This document shows positions 18,271-26,493 of a stretch of DNA of 64,000 nt, piece by piece; the stretch's first letter is position 1, and each line of letters begins with the position of its first letter. The stretch spans positions 62,001 to 126,000 of the forward strand of contig JACPNQ010000014.1 in assembly GCA_016185425.1 (NCBI GenBank), written 5' to 3'. The translations under genes and the position numbers were made by a program. The notes below the pieces were generated by a model. The model saw only the letters and a program-made list of their open reading frames with translations, was not told where the DNA came from and did not search any database. The DNA is from Acidobacteriota bacterium. GTDB taxonomy: Bacteria > Acidobacteriota > Terriglobia > Bryobacterales > Bryobacteraceae.

Positions 18271-19239
18271 ATGCCCAATCTACCGCTCGTAGCCGTCGCC
18301 GGACCCACCGGAGCGGGGAAATCTACCCTCGCCCTCCTCCTCGCCGAACATTTCTCCGGCGAGATCGTCAATTTTGACTCCGTGCAGGTTTACGCGGGTT
18401 TCGACGTCGGTTCGGCCAAGGTCCCTCCGCCGCTTCAACGCGGTATCCCCCATCATTTGATCGATCTCTGCTCCCCCACCGACCTCTTCACCGCCGGTGA
18501 CTTCGCCACCGAAGTTCGCGTTATTCTTCCGCAAATCATCGGACGGCGGCGCCTTCCTATCCTCTGCGGCGGTACCGGCTTCTACCTCCGTGCGCTATTA
18601 CAAGGCCTCTCCCCGGGACCAAGCCGCGACGATGATCTCCGCGACAGTCTCTCCACGCGCGAAGCGCGCCACCCCGGTGCCATTCGCCGCTTGCTCGAAC
18701 GGCTGGATCCGGAGGCCGCCGGCCGCATCCATTCCAATGACGCCAACAAATCCATTCGCGCCCTCGAGCTCCGTCTTCTTGCCGGCCGCTCGGGACAAGA
18801 GCATTTCTCCAATGCCGGGCTGGCGCCGTTAACGGGCTACGACACACTGGTCCTCGCCCTCAATCCGCCGCGCGAAGAGCTTTACAAACGTCTCAGCCAA
18901 CGCTGTGAGGAGATGTGGCATGGTGGTCTCATCGGCGAAGTGAAGCACCTCCTGGATGCTGGCGTCAGCCCATCCGCCAAACCATTCGAATCGCTCGGCT
19001 ACAGGCAGGCGCTTCGCTACCTGGTCGATCCGGATTGTTCCGAATCGGAAGCGCTCGAAGAGATGAAAGTGCGAACCCGGCAATACGCCAAACGCCAGTG
19101 GACTTGGTTCCGCGGTGAAAAAGATGCGGTGTGGATCGATGGTTTCGGCTCCGATAAATCTGCCCAGGACCAGGTTGTTACAATTGTCGCGGAGTTCCTC
19201 AAAAAATGTTGCGCCGGCCCGGAACATTTTTTAGACTGA
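18271..19239 (+). CDS. miaA: tRNA dimethylallyltransferase MiaA
   Basis: Adds dimethylallyl to N6 of A37 in tRNAs reading UNN codons, 322 residues. The P-loop is AGPTGAGKST at residues 9-18. The DMAPP/tRNA-binding motifs follow: NFDSVQVYAGFDVGSAK, HHLIDLCSP, CGGTGFYLRALLQGL and the C-terminal RTRQYAKRQWTWFR. The Met at 18271 is chosen because the longer frame from 18193 overlaps the divergent promoter region and adds no homologous sequence. No hfq or other partner is adjacent; it is divergent from the large TPR gene. Confidence 0.96.
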   Translation: MPNLPLVAVAGPTGAGKSTLALLLAEHFSGEIVNFDSVQVYAGFDVGSAKVPPPLQRGIPHHLIDLCSPTDLFTAGDFATEVRVILPQIIGRRRLPILCGGTGFYLRALLQGLSPGPSRDDDLRDSLSTREARHPGAIRRLLERLDPEAAGRIHSNDANKSIRALELRLLAGRSGQEHFSNAGLAPLTGYDTLVLALNPPREELYKRLSQRCEEMWHGGLIGEVKHLLDAGVSPSAKPFESLGYRQALRYLVDPDCSESEALEEMKVRTRQYAKRQWTWFRGEKDAVWIDGFGSDKSAQDQVVTIVAEFLKKCCAGPEHFLD

Positions 19240-19346
19240 ACCGTATATGCAACTAGACCGCGATGTGATCGAGTCGACATCGCAGACAAGCGCTAAAAGA
19301 ACCTAAATCCAGTTCGTAATGCGCGAGTAACAAAAAGAAAATAACG

Positions 19347-19362
19347 GGAAGCGATTGCTTCC
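19347..19362 (+). promoter_or_regulatory. Small hairpin in the 5' leader of the secreted-protein gene
   Basis: A perfect 6-bp stem (GGAAGC / GCTTCC) with a GATT loop lies about 20 bases before the start codon, just ahead of the TAGGAG ribosome site. It could stabilise the mRNA or tune initiation, and no function is shown. Confidence 0.3.
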
Positions 19363-19383
19363 GACAGTTAGGAGCCTGGAAAC

Positions 19384-19698
19384 ATGAAGAAGATGATTGT
19401 GTGTCTTGTTGCGGCGGTATCCCTCGTCTGGGCCGGCGCAATGTCCTCGAAGGTCACCTTGTTTCAACCATCGACTCTCAATGGTGTTGAGTTGAAGCCC
19501 GGCGAGTACAAGGTCCGCGTCGAGGGGGACAAGCTCACCCTTCAGAACGGCAAAACCAAAGCGGAAGCCGCGGTCAAGGCCGAACAGGGCGGCGAAAAAT
19601 TCTCCGCCACATCGATTCGCTATGCGAATGGGGATGGCAAGATGAGGATCACCGAGATCCGTCTCGGCGGCACCAACACCAAGCTGGTAGTGAATTAA
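19384..19698 (+). CDS. Small secreted protein of unknown function
   Basis: A 104-residue exported protein with a signal peptide of about 18 residues (MIVCLVAAVSLVWAGA). The mature part is a small beta-rich domain containing LNGVELKPGEYKVRVEGDKL, which resembles a recurrent Acidobacteria small-protein family with a PGEYKV core. No catalytic motif is visible. Translation should be strong: TAGGAG lies at a good distance from the ATG, and a perfect intrinsic terminator follows 50 bases after the stop. A short, well-terminated single-gene unit suggests an abundant periplasmic or surface protein. Confidence 0.75.
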   Translation: MKKMIVCLVAAVSLVWAGAMSSKVTLFQPSTLNGVELKPGEYKVRVEGDKLTLQNGKTKAEAAVKAEQGGEKFSATSIRYANGDGKMRITEIRLGGTNTKLVVN

Positions 19699-19747
19699 TA
19701 GGGGGACAGTACACTCAATTCCCAATTGGCATCATCCCCTCCGATTC

Positions 19748-19778
19748 GCCGGCCCTTTACCAAAGGGCCGGCTTTTTT
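19748..19778 (+). terminator. Intrinsic terminator
   Basis: A perfect 11-bp stem (GCCGGCCCTTT / AAAGGGCCGGC) with a 3-base loop is followed directly by six T. It ends the small secreted-protein transcript. The opposite-strand HepT-like frame stops 16 bases further on. Confidence 0.93.
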
Positions 19779-19793
19779 GTGGAGGAACTCGGT

Positions 19794-20120
19794 TCACTCG
19801 TTATTTGCATCGCGTTCGCGCGGCGGCTCGCGTGCCCTTTCCACGATTTTCTTGAGCAACGGCAGATCGTCCTCTACCGTATTCCAAACAATCTCATCGG
19901 AAACTCGATGATAGGTGCGCATAAAGTTGCCGATGCCCCGGTACGCCTTCCAATCGATATCCGGGGCCGTCTCTGGGCTGTCCGGCTCCAAGCGGATGAT
20001 GGCCTCGGTGAGGATTTGCAGCTTACGCTCAACGGCTGCCTTCGTCTTGTTGTTCGGGACTCTTAGAACGCAATCACAGCCTCTTTCAAAACCTGATTCT
20101 TGAGCGGATCCTTTAGCCAT
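19794..20120 (-). pseudogene. Degraded HepT-like (DUF86) toxin
   Basis: The frame contains a clear HepT core: NKTKAAVERKLQILTEAIIRL, then DIDWKAYRGIGNF and VSDEIVWNTVEDDLPLLK. Two faults suggest it is inactive. First, homology begins right after the stop of the upstream nucleotidyltransferase (20063), so the first 25 or so HepT residues are absent; the Met at 20120 lies inside the upstream gene and encodes unrelated sequence. Second, the catalytic R-x4-H-x-Y motif is replaced: at the aligned place the frame reads G-N-F-M-R-T-Y-H, so Arg and His are missing. It could persist as a non-toxic remnant or a partner of the NTase. Confidence 0.65.
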
Positions 20121-20359
20121 TCGGGTGATGATAGAGCGGCTTGTGCTCCAAGCAGGTCACTGAGCTGGCCTTCGAGCCTCCCCATTGTCAGTAGCGTGTA
20201 GCGTCGCGTCTTATCGACTTCAGCCAAAAGATCGACATCTGATGTCGCGGAGTTGTCGCCTCTCGCAACAGATCCAAAAACGGCGAGACTCAGTATCCCC
20301 GCCGCCCTGAGCTCGGATTCATGGTCTCGGAGTTTATTGATGACCTCATTCCTGTCCAT
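20063..20359 (-). CDS. MntA-type minimal nucleotidyltransferase antitoxin
   Basis: A 98-residue minimal nucleotidyltransferase. The GS-x10-D-x-D active site is intact: G29-S30, then D41-V-D43 (FGSVARGDNSATSDVDLL). In the HepT/MntA system this enzyme AMPylates a Tyr of HepT and so neutralises it. The Met at 20359 is chosen because it begins the family homology (MDRNEVINKLRDHESELRAAG). The longer frame from 20416 runs antiparallel to nothing useful and overlaps the membrane-protein gene. With its toxin broken downstream, this antitoxin is probably an orphan. Its start overlaps the end of the preceding membrane-protein gene by 14 bases. Confidence 0.82.
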   Translation of the reverse strand: MDRNEVINKLRDHESELRAAGILSLAVFGSVARGDNSATSDVDLLAEVDKTRRYTLLTMGRLEGQLSDLLGAQAALSSPEWLKDPLKNQVLKEAVIAF

Positions 20360-21860
20360 GCACGGAACCGTCCATTTTGTTATCGCGCACGGCGGAACCA
20401 CACTCATCGGCGCCAAGTGGTGTTAAACGCCAATTCATTCCAACCTCAATCTTCCTCTGCCCCTTCCACAGACCGCGACCCACTGCACCCGCCGTCGCAA
20501 TTGCAAGCAAGCTCGTCCACAACGCCAGCATCAATACCCCATCGCCAATTTCATGGCGTATCTGTCCAAAAGAGCTTCCATACCATCGCGCAAGATTCGA
20601 CAAATTAGCCGGTCCGTCCATCACGCCGGCATACCAGGGGATCAAGCGGAACCAAAACGTGGCGACAAACCAGTAGCACCAGATCGCAACCAGCGCCGAC
20701 AACCCCCAACTCCTCGCATCTCCCGAAAAGGCCGCCAGAATCAATAGCAGCCATAGCGGCGTCGCATACCAAGGGCTCGCCGCGACGCCGTCGCCATTGG
20801 TGAAGATGAATGTCTGAACCGCCGCGAACGCCAACGCGGCCGCATAGCATCCCGCATACATGAGTAGCCACTTCCTCCGCGCACCATTCCTCCGGACCGC
20901 GACACAAGCTACCGCCAGCACTGCCGTCATGAACACATTCACCTGCCACACGGACCACTGCAGAAAGCTGTTATTCCCTAGCCAGAGCGCTCCGCGAAAG
21001 GTCTCGCCCAGCGAACGCGTCCAAGGCAACTGCAGACCAGCCCGTAGCAACTCACCGGTCGGAATCCCCGCCAACTGCTCCTGCATGCCGGAGAGATTGC
21101 CGTAGAGCAGTAGATTCCTCCCATACCAGAACGCCGGCAATATCCCCGCGGCAAACAGCCACCGCCATTGGCGCCGAAGGCGCCATACAACGAGCGGCAC
21201 AAACGCGAGAAAGTAGGCTTTTACCAGCAGCCCCGCTCCCAATAGTACTGCGGCCGCCCGGCTTCTCCGCTCACTCTCGAAGAAGAGCCACACAAAGATC
21301 GGAACCGCGATTCCATCGTTTGCCACGTGGCCGCAGGACGCGAGAAACATCTCAGTCGTAACGATCATGAAAAATGCGGCGTTGCGATGCGGGCTGAGGG
21401 CCACCACATTCCAGAACACACCCATCGCGCCAATGAGGAGGCAGAATCGCAGGACGCGCAATCGCCAGCCGATCGACACTCCCATCTTTCCAAGTGCGCT
21501 TTCTAGCGGAGCCAGTCCAAGATAAACAAGCGGTGCTTGATGTGCTTCGTAATTCACAGGCTCTCCGTGCGGCGGTTCCTCCCACGGTAGATTCGCGCGG
21601 ACTTCGCTAAATGTCCGCAGTACCGGATAGTTGATCTTGACCGCGGGACTCACGGGTGATCGGAGCAGGGACTCCCACACCTCGGGTGTCATTCGTGTTT
21701 GGCCGAACACTGGCAGCGTCCGGTCGATGCGCAACGCCTGCACGTAGCTGTAATGTTGCGCCTCGTCGAAGCCATCCCAAAGCGGGATCAGCGCCACCCA
21801 AAGCAAAGCCGTCGACGCAGCGAAGCCGAACAACAACAACTTTGTGAAGGTATTTGACAA
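20346..21860 (-). CDS. Multi-pass membrane protein, GT-C / DUF2142-like glycosyltransferase
   Basis: A 504-residue integral membrane protein with about ten or more hydrophobic helices. After the first helix the loop IPLWDGFDEAQHYSYVQAL carries acidic residues in the place where GT-C glycosyltransferases hold their catalytic Asp/Glu pair. It is likely to glycosylate lipid-linked or surface substrates. It has a TTG start without a clear ribosome site, which is weak. The last 35 or so residues are polar, unlike a membrane-protein tail, and include the short repeat at 20419-20455, so the C-terminus may have been rewritten. It sits between two damaged toxin-antitoxin pairs. Confidence 0.68.
   Translation of the reverse strand: MSNTFTKLLLFGFAASTALLWVALIPLWDGFDEAQHYSYVQALRIDRTLPVFGQTRMTPEVWESLLRSPVSPAVKINYPVLRTFSEVRANLPWEEPPHGEPVNYEAHQAPLVYLGLAPLESALGKMGVSIGWRLRVLRFCLLIGAMGVFWNVVALSPHRNAAFFMIVTTEMFLASCGHVANDGIAVPIFVWLFFESERRSRAAAVLLGAGLLVKAYFLAFVPLVVWRLRRQWRWLFAAGILPAFWYGRNLLLYGNLSGMQEQLAGIPTGELLRAGLQLPWTRSLGETFRGALWLGNNSFLQWSVWQVNVFMTAVLAVACVAVRRNGARRKWLLMYAGCYAAALAFAAVQTFIFTNGDGVAASPWYATPLWLLLILAAFSGDARSWGLSALVAIWCYWFVATFWFRLIPWYAGVMDGPANLSNLARWYGSSFGQIRHEIGDGVLMLALWTSLLAIATAGAVGRGLWKGQRKIEVGMNWRLTPLGADECGSAVRDNKMDGSVHGQE
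20419..20455 (-). repeat. Short in-frame repeat, copy 2
   Basis: The second copy of the 37-base segment at 15774-15810, here near the 3' end of the glycosyltransferase-like gene and encoding KIEVGMNWRLT in the same frame as copy 1. Confidence 0.4.
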
Positions 21861-22048
21861 TCAGCGCGCAGTCAACGGCGGTCAACGTCAAACAGCTATT
21901 CAGGCGAATCCAATAGCGCAGGACTCAGTTTACAACACACAATAGTGAGGCAACCCCTCTGGCGCCGCTTAGTGCTAACAACTTCCACAACTATCCGAGC
22001 TAACAATCAGTTACGATTCAAAGCGGGGAAGCGACGGCAGGCCTTATA

Positions 22049-22267
22049 GTGGCCGAAGAGCGCGACCAACGATCCGGAATCGAAGGTATTAATTTCCGGC
22101 TGCGCCCGACGTTGCGCGATCCCGATGCTGATCGTATCTTGGAGTTGGCGGCCCGTGCCGGGGCGGCGATCGTCACGTTCAACAAACGCGACTTTGTTGG
22201 AGCCGCGGCTTATGGAGTTCCGGTGGTTCAGCCGGTCGAATTCTTGCATCAGATTTGGAGAGTTTCG
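22049..22267 (+). pseudogene. C-terminal half of a PIN-domain toxin
   Basis: The frame gives FRLRPTLRDPDADRILELAA, then GAAIVTFNKRDF and YGVPVVQPVEFL, the distal half of a PIN-family ribonuclease toxin (the COG1569-like type). The N-terminal half with the first catalytic Asp (LDTNV) is not present in any frame upstream. The preceding 180 bases hold no recognisable gene. Translation continues without a stop into the antitoxin frame, so the usual toxin stop is also lost. A 5' deletion is inferred. The fragment cannot be an active nuclease. Confidence 0.68.
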
Positions 22268-22492
22268 GTGATCGTCAGCGTCGAAGTCCCAAAGGATCTT
22301 TATGATAGAGCGTCCGAGATCCCGCGGTCGCAAAGCATCAGCGTCGCCGGCGTATTCGCCACCGCAAGTGCTGAGCATATTGCGGCTTGGGAGCGGCTAG
22401 CGAGACGCGCTCAGCGGGGTGACCGGGCAAGGTTTCTCGAAGTGCCGGCAAAGGTGCCAGACGTCGAGCCCGACGAACGCGACGGATTCTGA
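22268..22492 (+). CDS. RHH-type antitoxin of the PIN pair
   Basis: From the in-frame GTG at 22268 a 74-residue protein is encoded: IVSVEVPKDLYDRASEI, SISVAGVFATASAEHIAAWE and the tail PAKVPDVEPDE. The beta strand, two helices and PDVEP tail match antitoxins paired with PIN toxins (often called HicB-like or ribbon-helix-helix antitoxins). Normally it is a separate gene; here it lies in one open frame with the toxin fragment, so it could be made alone from GTG or as a fusion from upstream. If expressed, it may still bind DNA. Confidence 0.62.
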   Translation: MIVSVEVPKDLYDRASEIPRSQSISVAGVFATASAEHIAAWERLARRAQRGDRARFLEVPAKVPDVEPDERDGF

Positions 22493-22593
22493 CGGGTTCG
22501 CGGGCTCACGCAAGGGCATTGCATGGGACGCGACGGGCATCTAGCGCCACTCTGATGCTCTCCCTCCTCCCACCGCGCTAAACTAAAAGAAAA

Positions 22594-23766
22594 ATGCCCC
22601 GCCTGCTGTACGTGGCGCTCTCCCTGCTCCTCCTCGCCCCTGCTGCGCGAGCCGACGCCACCGTTGCCCTCCCGCTGTTCAACGCCTCGAAGGATCGTTC
22701 CCTCGATTGGGTCGGCGAATCTGTCGCGGAAAGCATTATTGACGCCCTGCACGGGGAAGGCCTCGTCACCCTCGACCGCATCGACCGCGCCGAAGCCTGC
22801 CAGCGCCTCTCCCTCCGCCTCAATGCTGCTCTTTCTCGCGCATCCGTCGTCAAGATCGCCGACGAGCTCGACGCCTCCCACGCCATTTTCGGCTCTTTCG
22901 AAATCACCGATTCGAAGATCAAGCCCAATGTCCGTCTCACTGTCCGCGTCATCGATCTCCGTAAAGTCCGTCAATCCGCCCCCTTCACCGCCGAGGGCCT
23001 CCTCGAAGACCTCACCACCCTCCAAAACACTCTCGCCTGGAAAGTTCTCACCGCCATCGTCACTCAACCCGCTGTCGCCGAGCCGGCCTTCCTCGCCCGC
23101 CGTCCCAACGTCCGCGTCGATGCCATGGAGAACTATATCCGCGGCCTCCTCGCCAAGGACAGCGCCACCCGTCACAAACTTTTTACGCAGGCTGCCCGCC
23201 TCGATCCAAAGTTCTCCCAACCCTGCTTCCAACTCGGTCTCCACTACTGGGAAAAGGAGGACTACCAGCAAGCCGCTCAGTGGTTCCAACGCGTCGCCGC
23301 CACCGACCCCCATTACACCGAAGCCCTCTACTACACCGGCATCTGCCGCCACTACCTCGCCGAATACGCCGCCGCGGAAACGGCATTCTCCACCGTCGCC
23401 GCTACCGTGCCTCTTAACGAGGTCTTCAGCAATCTCGGCGCCAGCCAACTTCGCCAAGGCAAGATTCAGCCCGCGATCGTCAACTTCGAAAAAGCCCTCG
23501 AAGGCGATCCCGCCGACCCCGACTACCATTTCAATCTGGCCTATGCCCTCTGGCATGCCAAGCGCTTTGACGACGCCGCCGACCGCTTCCGCGCCGTTCT
23601 CGAACGCATTCCCGAGGACAACCAAGCCACCAAGCTCCTCGGCTTCTGCCTCAAGCGCGAATCGCCGCGCCCCGGCAACTCCAAACAGGAAGGACTCGAA
23701 CGCATTAAGGAAGAATACGAAGAGACCGTATTCCGCCAGCTCAAGTCGATGATCGAAAAGAAGTGA
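22594..23766 (+). CDS. TPR protein with FlgO/CsgG-like N-terminal domain, exported
   Basis: A 390-residue exported protein with a signal peptide (about 1-20, ending ARAD). Residues about 22-150 form an alpha/beta domain like those in FlgO and TolB-N-like proteins: VALPLFNASKDRSLDWVGES, then LLEDLTTLQNTLAWKVL. Four or five TPRs follow from about 185 (AALYYTGIC-type helices, LGASQLRQGKIQPAIVNFEKAL, FNLAYALWHAKRFDDAADRF). It probably assists assembly or gating of a cell-envelope complex. Its TGA overlaps the GTG of the barrel gene (GTGA), which argues that the two work together. Confidence 0.8.
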   Translation: MPRLLYVALSLLLLAPAARADATVALPLFNASKDRSLDWVGESVAESIIDALHGEGLVTLDRIDRAEACQRLSLRLNAALSRASVVKIADELDASHAIFGSFEITDSKIKPNVRLTVRVIDLRKVRQSAPFTAEGLLEDLTTLQNTLAWKVLTAIVTQPAVAEPAFLARRPNVRVDAMENYIRGLLAKDSATRHKLFTQAARLDPKFSQPCFQLGLHYWEKEDYQQAAQWFQRVAATDPHYTEALYYTGICRHYLAEYAAAETAFSTVAATVPLNEVFSNLGASQLRQGKIQPAIVNFEKALEGDPADPDYHFNLAYALWHAKRFDDAADRFRAVLERIPEDNQATKLLGFCLKRESPRPGNSKQEGLERIKEEYEETVFRQLKSMIEKK

Positions 23767-26276
23767 TCCGAAAAATCCCGCTGCTCGCCCTCGCGTTCTC
23801 AGCCGCCGCGCAAACGCCTCCCCCCGCACCCGTTCCACCTCCAGCCAAGCCCCAACGCATGGCCGCTACTTCCATGCGGAACGAAAACGTCGCCGTCTAT
23901 CTCATCGATACCAACGCCGCGAAGGAACTCGCCATCCGCGCCGGCAGCCAGGTCGCGCTCGTCACCGAAGCCGCCGTTGAATCTCACTACTTTGCCGCCG
24001 ACCAGGGGCGCCCTACCGCCGGCGCGTTCCTCTTCAATCCGCCCGCCCGCCCCGATGCCTGGCACGGGGAGCTCTATTATCGCCATCAGAACAGCGCCTT
24101 CAACGCCCGCACATTTTTCCAGGTCGGCGGTGTTCAACCTAGCCACCAGAACGCCTACGGCGGCCGCGCTACCGGTGACCTCGGCAAAGCCGGCTACCTC
24201 ACCGTCAACCTCGGCCAGCGCAAGGTGCGCGGCATGGTGAACGGAAACGTCCTCGTCCCCCTCCTCTCCGAGCGCACCTCCACGTCTACGGACCCCCGCG
24301 TCCGCGAACTCATCAACCGCTACTTCCTCGCCTATCCTGCCATCGCCCCCAATCGCACCGACTTTGACGTGCGCGCCCTCAACACTAACTCTCCGCAGCG
24401 CATCGACGATACCGATCTCAACGTTCGCTACGACAAATCCATTACCTCCCAATACCGCCTCGGCCTCTTCTACTCCGCCAACCATCAGAAGATCGACGCG
24501 TTTCAATTGGTTGCCGGCCAGAACCCCGACACCGATCTCAAGAACCATACGGCCCGCGCCACGCTCACGCGCGGCAATCTGCAACTGACCGCGCAATTCC
24601 AGCGCAACTTCTCGCTCCTCGTCTCCGAGCCCAATGCCGTCGGACCGCGTATCCGCTTCGGTTATCAGATCGAAGAGCTCGGACCGGACTCCAATTTCCC
24701 CGTCGACCGCGCCCAAAACACCTATCGCTACGGCTTCGTCTACAGCAGGCTGGTCGGCGGCGGCCGCCATCAGATCTACGCGGGCGGTGACATACAACGC
24801 CTCCAGCTAAACGGCATCGAAGCCGCCAATATCCGCGGCTACTACCAGTTCCAGAACAACTTCGGTCGAACCGCCATCGAAAACTTCCGCCTTGGCATTC
24901 CCTCCACTTACGAAGTCGTAATCGGCGACATGACCCGCGGGTTTCGCCAAACCTCCGGTAATCTCTATATCGCCGACCGCATCAAGCTGCTCTCAAATCT
25001 GCAGCTCTACATCGGCCTGCGATACAGCCCCGAAGGCAGTCCCTCTGAAATTACCGGCCGCGGCCATATCCCCTATCCCTGTGACTGCAACAACTTCGCG
25101 CCCCGCCTCTCGCTCGCCTGGCGCATGAAGAACAATTGGGCACTGCGGACCATGTACGCGCTCAGCTACTCACCCATCCCGCCTGTCACCTACCAGCAGG
25201 TCCGCTCCAATGAGCCGTACGCCACCTACTACAGCCTCAACAACCCGGACCTGCTCGATCCGCTGCGCGACATCCTTGCCAATCACACCAAACCGCAGTC
25301 CGCGCTCACCGTTCTCCCGAATGATCTCAGGACCCCGTACGCGCATCTCTACTCCCTCGTCTTCGAACGCCAGTCCGCTACCCGCGGCGTACTCCGTTTC
25401 GGCTACACCGGCAGCCGCTCAATGAAACTCCTCACCGGTATCGTCCTCAACCGCGCTGTGCCCAATCCCGCTATCCCTTACACAACGGCGACCATCAACG
25501 ACCGCCGTCCGAATCCTTCGGTCGGCGAGCTCCGCACCGTGCAAAACAACGGCATCGCTTACTACGATGGCGCACAGGTCAGCTACGACTTCCCGTACCG
25601 TCGCGGCCTTAACGTCAATGCTTCCTATACCTTCGGGAAGGCCATCGACACGGGTGTCGACTACACCGCCACGGCCGCCAATCGCGACATGCTCAACGGC
25701 CGGGCCCAGTATCAGTACAATCAAATCGCCGGCCGCAAAGGCCTTTCCAACTTCGACGCCACCCACGCCGTCGCCCTCCGCTGGCTGTACGATATCCCCT
25801 GGCACGGCCTGCAGCTTTCCGGCATCTCCACCTTCCGCACCGGGACGCCGTTTACACTCTACATCGGCTCCGACGCTCCCGGCTTCGGCAACGTCGACGG
25901 CTCGGGCGGGGACCGCCCGAATATTCTCGATCCGTCCATTCTCGGGTCGACCATCGGCAACCCGGATACCGCTCCGCTCATCCTTTCTCGCAACAGGTTC
26001 TCCTACCTCACGCCATTCGCGCAGGAAGGGAACCTCGGACGTAACGTGATGCGGAAGAGCAAAATCGCCAACTGGAATCTCGCATTGCAGAAGAGCTGGC
26101 GCCTTCGCGCGCCGCGCGAAACTACCCTGCAACTGCGCGGCGAAGCCTATAACGGTTTTAATACTCCCCAGTTTGATGAGCCCCAACGGAACTACTCCTC
26201 CCCCGCCTTTGGAAAAATCACAAACACCTTGAATGACGGGAGGGTCTTCCAGCTTGCTCTCCGGATTATCCTTTAG
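23763..26276 (+). CDS. Outer-membrane TonB-receptor-like barrel without an evident plug
   Basis: An 837-residue protein with a signal peptide (ending AAAQ) and a Pro-rich linker. The barrel half of Oar-like receptors is clear: FAPRLSLAWRMKNNWALR, VFERQSATRGVLRFGYTGS, YTFGKAIDTGVDY and LQLRGEAYNGFNTPQF. I see neither a carboxypeptidase-regulatory domain nor the plug motif (LPLNGRN) present in the other two receptors of the window. The N-terminal 100 residues instead carry TNAAKELAIRAGSQVALVTE. It may be a channel or a non-TonB barrel. It starts with GTG overlapping the TPR gene stop, and the pair should be read as a two-gene system. Confidence 0.78.
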   Translation: MIRKIPLLALAFSAAAQTPPPAPVPPPAKPQRMAATSMRNENVAVYLIDTNAAKELAIRAGSQVALVTEAAVESHYFAADQGRPTAGAFLFNPPARPDAWHGELYYRHQNSAFNARTFFQVGGVQPSHQNAYGGRATGDLGKAGYLTVNLGQRKVRGMVNGNVLVPLLSERTSTSTDPRVRELINRYFLAYPAIAPNRTDFDVRALNTNSPQRIDDTDLNVRYDKSITSQYRLGLFYSANHQKIDAFQLVAGQNPDTDLKNHTARATLTRGNLQLTAQFQRNFSLLVSEPNAVGPRIRFGYQIEELGPDSNFPVDRAQNTYRYGFVYSRLVGGGRHQIYAGGDIQRLQLNGIEAANIRGYYQFQNNFGRTAIENFRLGIPSTYEVVIGDMTRGFRQTSGNLYIADRIKLLSNLQLYIGLRYSPEGSPSEITGRGHIPYPCDCNNFAPRLSLAWRMKNNWALRTMYALSYSPIPPVTYQQVRSNEPYATYYSLNNPDLLDPLRDILANHTKPQSALTVLPNDLRTPYAHLYSLVFERQSATRGVLRFGYTGSRSMKLLTGIVLNRAVPNPAIPYTTATINDRRPNPSVGELRTVQNNGIAYYDGAQVSYDFPYRRGLNVNASYTFGKAIDTGVDYTATAANRDMLNGRAQYQYNQIAGRKGLSNFDATHAVALRWLYDIPWHGLQLSGISTFRTGTPFTLYIGSDAPGFGNVDGSGGDRPNILDPSILGSTIGNPDTAPLILSRNRFSYLTPFAQEGNLGRNVMRKSKIANWNLALQKSWRLRAPRETTLQLRGEAYNGFNTPQFDEPQRNYSSPAFGKITNTLNDGRVFQLALRIIL

Positions 26277-26423
26277 CGGAACGGTTGCGTTGTCCGGAAC
26301 CGCATTCACGTTGTAAACCTTTGAATTCAAGTTGTTTGCCATCGCTATGCCGGTGTCCTTAAAAAAATCGCAAATTCTTCGGAATAGCGCGAGGGGATTT
26401 CCGCTCGCTTTCCGCGTTACCCT

Positions 26424-26458
26424 CTAGGCGCAGTGTGTGCCCTGGCGCAGGCGCCTAG
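26424..26458. repeat. Inverted repeat upstream of the phosphatase
   Basis: Perfect 8-bp arms CTAGGCGC (26424-26431) and GCGCCTAG (26451-26458), separated by 19 bases. The right arm overlaps the expected -35 region of the phosphatase promoter, so it may be an operator. It could also be a hairpin ending the upstream transcript, but no T run follows. Confidence 0.4.
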
Positions 26459-26477
26459 CGGAGTCATCATCCTGACG

Positions 26478-26483
26478 TATAAT
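26478..26483 (+). promoter_or_regulatory. Consensus -10 box of the phosphatase operon
   Basis: TATAAT lies 11 bases before the ATG at 26494. Transcription from it would begin within a few bases of the start codon, giving a leaderless or near-leaderless mRNA. No consensus -35 is found at 17 bases; the right arm of the inverted repeat sits there instead. Confidence 0.5.
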
Positions 26484-26493
26484 CGGAAAGTTC

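Noticed and set aside
19794..20359. A functional HepT/MntA toxin-antitoxin pair.
   Set aside because: HepT lacks its N-terminus and the catalytic Arg and His, so only the antitoxin appears intact.
21861..22048. A possible tRNA or small RNA in the 188-base gap.
   Set aside because: No cloverleaf or terminator is visible; the gap seems to be deletion scar and promoter space.
22411..23838. Minus-strand open frame of 475 codons, Gly-rich.
   Set aside because: It is antisense to the FlgO-like TPR gene, with low-complexity shadow composition and no domain.
25419..26342. Minus-strand open frame of 307 codons over the barrel gene end.
   Set aside because: It is antisense to the barrel coding region, with no ribosome site or domain.
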